From a virus, in IMG/VR virus record IMGVR_UViG_3300030117_007605, positions 2,677-66,676 of that record: a DNA stretch of 64,000 nucleotides; one strand, written 5' to 3'. Shown piece after piece: positions 58,855 through 64,000 of the stretch (its first letter is position 1; every line of letters begins with the position of its first letter). The notes under the pieces are model-generated. The model searched no databases. It had not been told where the DNA came from and worked only from the letters and a program-made list of their open reading frames with translations. A program made the translations under genes and the position numbers.

Positions 58855-61800
58855 ATGGGTACAAAAAGTTTTTTTAATAAGCAAAAGTCACAAGAAGTAA
58901 AACTTCGCGGACAAGAAAAGTCAACAATCGATGAAGTTTCACAAAACGTTGAGTCAATTGAGTATTTGAAAGAGTATTCTGAGAGCAAATTTGATTTTGT
59001 TCCTCAACTAGATTTCCAAGATCCAGCTAATTTTGTCAAGTATGGTTCGGCTAAAGATTATTATGTTGACCTCGTTGACAGTGTAGTTCAATCTTATCCT
59101 TATGACGGCTCTTTGGCAGAAAGATTAAAATATTATAATAGTCTGGTTGCGATTCAAAAACACGAGTTTGATAAAAATTACCCTAGATCGGTTGGTTACG
59201 CTGATTTTACTGATAGTTCATATAGTAACACTATTAATGATCCGTTTGCAGTCGGTACCGTTGTTTTTGGATTGGGTGAGAGCACCACACAACATTATGT
59301 GATAACCGACAACTATTCAAACAAACTTGTTTATAACACCAGTTCTAACCAAGTTGGTAGTCTAGAGCTTGATTTTTCAACTGGCGCAACGGTTGAATTT
59401 TGGATGAAAAAAGATGCATTCCCAGTCGCCGCTCAAACACAAAATGAGGTAATTTTTTCAATTAGCAATGAAGAAAGTGATGTTTTTCAAGTTGTAACTG
59501 ATGTTACAGCATCTAGTAAAATTATTGCCTGCTTTGCAAAACAGTCTTCATCGGCTGAGTTTTTATATGAATTTAATACAAACTTAACTCGCCTTGATGA
59601 TTCAACTTGGCACCATTATGCCTTGGCGTTTTCTACAAGCTCTACTGGATATGTTGGTGAAATTTATGTTGATGGAGCATTTCAAGAGAAGAAATTTTAC
59701 ACAAATGGAAGTCCAAAACTTGTTCTTACGGGAACTTTAGATGCAACTGTTGCAGCCTCCTCTCTTCCTTTAAAATTGGGAGATGGAAAATTATCTGGCT
59801 CAATTGACGAAGTTCGCCTTTGGAAAACTACGAGAGATGCAAAACAAGTAGGTGTAAATTATTTCTTTGACGTCGGCGGCGGCGGTAATACTGATACCGC
59901 GAAAGTAAATAATGACAATCCATTGGGTCTATCATTATATTACAGATTCAATGAAGGCAATACCGGGATCACTGCGGTAGATAATATCGTTCTTGACTAT
60001 TCTGGTCGTTTAACAGATGGCGTTTGGGTTGGTTATAACACCACAGGACATACTTCGCGCCCCACCGGTAGTGCGATTATAGAATCAGGAGTTGCGACTG
60101 AAGTTGGTTCACCTATTATTTATTCTACTCACCCAACAGTTGTATCATACAAAGCAGATAAGACTGTATCAGGATCCGCATACGACGTAGAAAACCTAGG
60201 CAGCATGTACAACATGTTACCATCGTGGATTTCCGACGAGGATGCCGCTAATGGGCTTCTAATTCGTAAGATGGTGCAGATTATGTCTAGCTACCTAGAC
60301 ACGCTTCACGCGCAGATTACGGCGATTTCACAACTACAAGATGGTTCTTATGTTAGCGGCTCAAACGCAAAGCCCAATCCATTCTCAAAAAGAAACTTAA
60401 TCTCGTATGGATTTGACATCCCAGACGTTTTTATTGATTCTGGAGTTATAGAAGAAATATATTTTAAAGATGAGAAAAGAATCTATGAAGATAAGCTTTT
60501 TAATCTAAAGAATTTAATCTTTCAAAACATTTTTAATAATTTAAATTACATTAATAAAACGAAGGGAACCGAAAAATCTTTTAGAAATCTCTTTAGATGC
60601 TTTGGTGTGGATGACGAATTAGTTCGCTTAAATATGTATGCGGACAATCAGGAATACGAAATCCGTGAGAACTACCAAACGTCTCAAGCAAAGAGAAATG
60701 TTATTGATTTCTCTGGTTATAAAGATGGTCAAAACAGAGAGGGTGTGGTATATACATTTGCCGACTCATCAAAATCAATCGCGGAGACCGGAGATTCTGG
60801 TTATATCCCGTCATCATCAAATCAAAATATTCCTTTGACTTTTGAATCGCAGTTCCAATTCCCTAAGTTTATTAATTTTGCAAATGGGCATTTAGACAGT
60901 CTTAGTAGAGCATCACTTTTTGGTGTTCACAGTGCAAGTAAAGATACTACGGTAACAACATTCGGAAATAATGATCTAAATTTTAAAGTATACGCTGACA
61001 CAAATAGTAATAACAGCACTAAATTTGTTTTAGAAACAAATATTGGTTCAGTGTCCTCTCTAGAATCTTCTTTTTATGAGAATGTATACGACAATACTGA
61101 GTGGACCTTCGCAGTTAGGACTAAGCCTAGAGAATATCCATATTCGCAAGAGGTCACATCTTCTGATGTTATTGATCTAGAGTTTTATGGCGTAAATTAT
61201 GCAGCAGGCTACAAAGTACACGAATTTAGTGCTTCGGCAGAAGTTAATTTATCTGATGAGATCGGACAGTTTTTAACTGGTTCTGATAAAAGAATGTACG
61301 TTGGTGCAGATAGAACTAATATTACTGGCTCTTTAAACAACAAATCAAATGTTAGAGCACTTTCATCAAGAGTTTGGTTTGATTATGTTGAAAACGAAGA
61401 GTTGAGAAGCCATGCTAGAGATATAACAACTTTTGGTAGGTTAAATCCATACCGCAATTCATTTATTTACGAGAATGGTGAGTCTGGTAGCTATATCCCA
61501 AGGATAAACACACTAGCCTTACACTGGAATTTTGAGAATATTACAGGCTCAGATTCAACAGGCAAGTTTTTAGTACAGGATATCACATCTGGTTCTAGCT
61601 ACGCAGTAGATCCAAGATTTGCGGGTGGAGAATACTCCAAATATGTCGGTCCAAACTATAGTGGACAAGGTGCTTTATTCTCTAATAGTTCTACAAAGGT
61701 TGTAGACTTCCTATTTTCCGACACGGCAGAACAACAATTGCCAGAAAATTTATATAGTTCTGACTTGGTAGAGATTAGAGAAGGAGATGATACCCTTTTC

Positions 61801-64000
61801 ACTAGAGAAAGCCGCCCAAGCAAATACTACTTTGCAGTTGAAACTAGTTTATATGATACAATTTCACGAGAAATGCTAGGTTTCTTTGCTTCGATTAAAG
61901 ACTTTAACAGTTTAATCGGATCACCAGAGAACTTATTCCGAACAGAATACAAGTCAATTAATAAATTAAGAGAATTGTTTTTTGAGAATATCGAAAATGA
62001 GCCCGATCTAGATAAATTTATTAATCTTTATAAGTGGTTGGATGGAGCACTCGATAGTGTTTTATCTAATTTAATCCCAGCTTCAGCACAAACTTCAGAC
62101 AAAGTTAGAAATATAGTTGAGAGCCACATTTTAGAGAGAAGTAAATACCAACACAAATATTTACAGTTCAAAGAGTTTTCACTAGAGGACAAAGTTAAAT
62201 CAGAACCACAGCAACTACCGCCAGGAGCCGGAACAGTTGAATTTATTACCATTGGTGGAGACGTACAAGACGGCGGTGGTGGTCCAGATGTTATCCCAAT
62301 GGGGAACACTACTGTTTTTAATAGAAACATTCCCTCCAGAGCAGCTTCAGTGCTGAGAAACAATAGATCAGCCGGTCTTCGTACAGATCGACCTGCATCA
62401 GAACTGGTAGTCAAAACAACAGATTTTCTAACTCCAGCCCCAGGAACATTTTTTGGTTCACCTCTGGACCAAGGGACTAAGCCATTATGGTATCTGTTGA
62501 AGGTAGATAGAGAACCTGGTGGTCTGATGACCACAGGTGATATTTCTGCGGACTTTTCAAGAGTCCAGTCTCAAGTTAATCAAACTCAAACAACTACTGG
62601 GTCTCGTCAAGAGTTTTATGCGTTTGCAGTTGATGCAAAAAGATCAATTGGCAAACACACAACGTATGCAGGTGAGAACAGAGAAAACTATTTTCCAGTA
62701 TCTTTTAAAGGATCACAGGACTCTCTAGAAGATGGTATAAAAATAGAGATTCGCACAGATGTTGAGAACAGATATGGTGATCCTTACTACCAATACGAAG
62801 GTGGAAGAGACACAACATTTAATGATGAAAAACTAACCCCTGTAACAGTTACTGATTTATCAAATCAAAAAATATTAGCAGGACAAAATTATTTACCATT
62901 TGTTATTATAAGCTCATCAGCTACACCGCAATCTGATTACCAAAAAGTTTTCACAGACTTAGGGATGAATATTGACATTAAGATGTCCCATCAAGACTTT
63001 GTAGTCGAAGGCGGCGGCTTGCAAGGAATTTTCACCGATGATCACGTCGGTGGGTGGATGTATCGTCACGACAATCTTTTTGTGACTGATGAAAACTTAA
63101 GGAAGGAAGGCTATGCGTTAGTTCCATCTGGCAGTAACACAATCTACTTGGTAAGCCCGAGATTCCGTAGTGCAAGTTCGGGTCCGGCTTATGACGAGAA
63201 TCAGCCATATGGTGCTTATTTAAAAGATGGCGCGGCACAAAGACCAGTTAACATTAAGAATTTAAGTGGCTCAAACTTTTTCAAAGATTATGAAATAATT
63301 CAGACAACTGGACGCAGGATCAACAATAGATACTACGTTAAATCAAGTGGATTTACTGGCTCAGTGAATGCTACAAGTAGTATTTCTTTTGATGAAGATG
63401 GTGTATTCTTTTATAAAGATTTTACAGTTTTAGATAGAACTAACACGGGCAGCAATGATTATATTATTGTTAATAGATTTAGTGCCCCAGGTGGACCGGA
63501 AGTGAATTCTTTCGCATTCTTAGATGTTGAGTCCGCAGAACTTTCAGTTTATAACAATTTAAATTATAGGAACCTTGTTGTTCGAATCGATAACAATGAA
63601 CTATTAACACGTCACGCCCTCACGGGCGGTTATGATTCAGTACTTCTACAACCAACAGGCGCTTACTACAAGTCTTATAGGAATGGGGTATACAAAATAT
63701 CAGCATCCTTAGAAACACCAGAACCAATCTTTGACAACTCTTATGTTGGCAATGGTATTCCTAGAACTGATGTTCAATACTCTTGGATTGCTAGTTCATG
63801 GAGAGCGAGAAAAACAGGATATCCAAACAGCACTACATTAACGAATGGATTATTAACTGCTAGTGGTAAAAACCCCGTCTATGGACAAAATGAAAGTAAT
63901 TTTGATTATAATATTTCATCAAGCGATTATTCACCAATTTATGGCTTTGAGTATTCAGATAATATCACAGGAGCTTCAGAAGGTCATATAGAATATGGAG
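58855..64000 (+). CDS. giant LamG-containing tail/baseplate protein, 3' end outside the window
   Basis: The frame opens at ATG 58855 and stays open to the last base (at least 1715 residues). Residues about 165-342 form a LamG domain (STGATVEFWMKKDAF, DSTWHHYALAFST, SGSIDEVRLWKTTRD). Around 530-590 a tail-protein block reads FNNLNYINKTKGTEKSFRNL, followed by FRCFGVDDEL. Around 1060-1100 is WLDGALDSVLSNLIPASAQT. Many further beta-rich, Ser/Gly-rich segments suggest a fibre or wedge scaffold. Only a weak AAAGA precedes the start. It probably binds host surface sugars. Confidence 0.8.
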   Translation, partial: MGTKSFFNKQKSQEVKLRGQEKSTIDEVSQNVESIEYLKEYSESKFDFVPQLDFQDPANFVKYGSAKDYYVDLVDSVVQSYPYDGSLAERLKYYNSLVAIQKHEFDKNYPRSVGYADFTDSSYSNTINDPFAVGTVVFGLGESTTQHYVITDNYSNKLVYNTSSNQVGSLELDFSTGATVEFWMKKDAFPVAAQTQNEVIFSISNEESDVFQVVTDVTASSKIIACFAKQSSSAEFLYEFNTNLTRLDDSTWHHYALAFSTSSTGYVGEIYVDGAFQEKKFYTNGSPKLVLTGTLDATVAASSLPLKLGDGKLSGSIDEVRLWKTTRDAKQVGVNYFFDVGGGGNTDTAKVNNDNPLGLSLYYRFNEGNTGITAVDNIVLDYSGRLTDGVWVGYNTTGHTSRPTGSAIIESGVATEVGSPIIYSTHPTVVSYKADKTVSGSAYDVENLGSMYNMLPSWISDEDAANGLLIRKMVQIMSSYLDTLHAQITAISQLQDGSYVSGSNAKPNPFSKRNLISYGFDIPDVFIDSGVIEEIYFKDEKRIYEDKLFNLKNLIFQNIFNNLNYINKTKGTEKSFRNLFRCFGVDDELVRLNMYADNQEYEIRENYQTSQAKRNVIDFSGYKDGQNREGVVYTFADSSKSIAETGDSGYIPSSSNQNIPLTFESQFQFPKFINFANGHLDSLSRASLFGVHSASKDTTVTTFGNNDLNFKVYADTNSNNSTKFVLETNIGSVSSLESSFYENVYDNTEWTFAVRTKPREYPYSQEVTSSDVIDLEFYGVNYAAGYKVHEFSASAEVNLSDEIGQFLTGSDKRMYVGADRTNITGSLNNKSNVRALSSRVWFDYVENEELRSHARDITTFGRLNPYRNSFIYENGESGSYIPRINTLALHWNFENITGSDSTGKFLVQDITSGSSYAVDPRFAGGEYSKYVGPNYSGQGALFSNSSTKVVDFLFSDTAEQQLPENLYSSDLVEIREGDDTLFTRESRPSKYYFAVETSLYDTISREMLGFFASIKDFNSLIGSPENLFRTEYKSINKLRELFFENIENEPDLDKFINLYKWLDGALDSVLSNLIPASAQTSDKVRNIVESHILERSKYQHKYLQFKEFSLEDKVKSEPQQLPPGAGTVEFITIGGDVQDGGGGPDVIPMGNTTVFNRNIPSRAASVLRNNRSAGLRTDRPASELVVKTTDFLTPAPGTFFGSPLDQGTKPLWYLLKVDREPGGLMTTGDISADFSRVQSQVNQTQTTTGSRQEFYAFAVDAKRSIGKHTTYAGENRENYFPVSFKGSQDSLEDGIKIEIRTDVENRYGDPYYQYEGGRDTTFNDEKLTPVTVTDLSNQKILAGQNYLPFVIISSSATPQSDYQKVFTDLGMNIDIKMSHQDFVVEGGGLQGIFTDDHVGGWMYRHDNLFVTDENLRKEGYALVPSGSNTIYLVSPRFRSASSGPAYDENQPYGAYLKDGAAQRPVNIKNLSGSNFFKDYEIIQTTGRRINNRYYVKSSGFTGSVNATSSISFDEDGVFFYKDFTVLDRTNTGSNDYIIVNRFSAPGGPEVNSFAFLDVESAELSVYNNLNYRNLVVRIDNNELLTRHALTGGYDSVLLQPTGAYYKSYRNGVYKISASLETPEPIFDNSYVGNGIPRTDVQYSWIASSWRARKTGYPNSTTLTNGLLTASGKNPVYGQNESNFDYNISSSDYSPIYGFEYSDNITGASEGHIEYG

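Noticed and set aside
1-64000. Integrated prophage or bacterial chromosome segment
   Set aside because: No integrase, attachment site, housekeeping gene cluster or tRNA is present. Baseplate genes, the gp55-type factor and gene overlaps fit a virulent T4-like phage genome; the host-like lipoproteins are better seen as captured genes.

Overview
The window looks like part of the genome of a large, AT-rich, T4-like tailed phage (myovirus type). The virion genes are diagnostic: a gp25-type baseplate wedge protein (55144-55524), a gp6-type baseplate wedge protein (55533-57329) and a gp55-type late sigma factor (49975-50664), with long runs of genes that overlap by ATGA or TAATG. No rRNA, tRNA, CRISPR array or insertion sequence is visible. 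Several genes encode envelope proteins in a style typical of the former Deltaproteobacteria (Myxococcota, Bradymonadota and relatives): lipoproteins with Asp/Glu-Pro-Thr linkers, MopE-like Cys/Asp motifs, a beta-propeller and a pacifastin-like knot. I infer, without proof, a host from that group, probably aquatic.

Layout. (1) 1-1132: tiny genes and TTAGG-rich non-coding DNA. (2) 1133-13542: an accessory island on both strands. At least five of its genes begin with a shared 14-15 residue leader of the form MK-x-LL-x-x-WR-x-[FY]-[LIV]-x-E. It resembles the capsid-targeting peptide of T4 internal proteins, which the prohead protease removes after [LIV]-x-E. I predict that the tagged proteins, including an M23 peptidase and a protein kinase, are packed into the head and delivered with the DNA. 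Between them lie host-type lipoproteins, a half-size Na/phosphate transporter, a membrane metallopeptidase and a secreted trypsin-like protease. (3) 13570-26148: a Nudix hydrolase, then three very long proteins of 1157-1298 aa and a LamG-like protein. The long proteins combine nucleotidyltransferase, metallopeptidase, M15 peptidase, ligase-like and HxGH-type nucleotidylyltransferase domains and are candidate processed virion polyproteins. (4) 26148-32123: small conserved phage genes, a short adenylosuccinate synthetase, a ClpP-like protease, a PIN-PhoH ATPase, a metallopeptidase and a RecB/Cas4-type nuclease. (5) 32129-49463: a tightly coupled glycan operon. It holds several glycosyltransferases, a split transketolase, an iron-sulphur PLP dehydrase of the RfbH/AscC type, RmlB-, RmlC- and Gmd-like enzymes, NeuB and NeuA with a HAD phosphatase and a DUF115/Maf-like protein, a B12-radical SAM enzyme, a class III aminotransferase and a mannose-6-phosphate-isomerase-type cupin. 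(6) 48926-64000: small conserved genes, the late sigma factor and baseplate/tail genes, ending in a giant LamG-containing gene that runs off the window.

Regulation. A CTAnTTAT motif precedes many genes of the island and of the virion region. It either abuts the start codon, with little or no Shine-Dalgarno sequence, or lies 19-28 bases upstream with one in between. This fits a late promoter that can give leaderless mRNAs, read with the phage's own gp55-like factor. Four other genes carry a TATAAT-like box 6-7 bases before the start codon.

The parts most worth following up are the tagged capsid cargo (especially the kinase), the polyprotein with three different nucleotidyl-transfer folds, the glycan operon that pairs a minimal transketolase with an iron-sulphur deoxysugar dehydrase and a nonulosonate branch, and the phage-borne lipoproteins.
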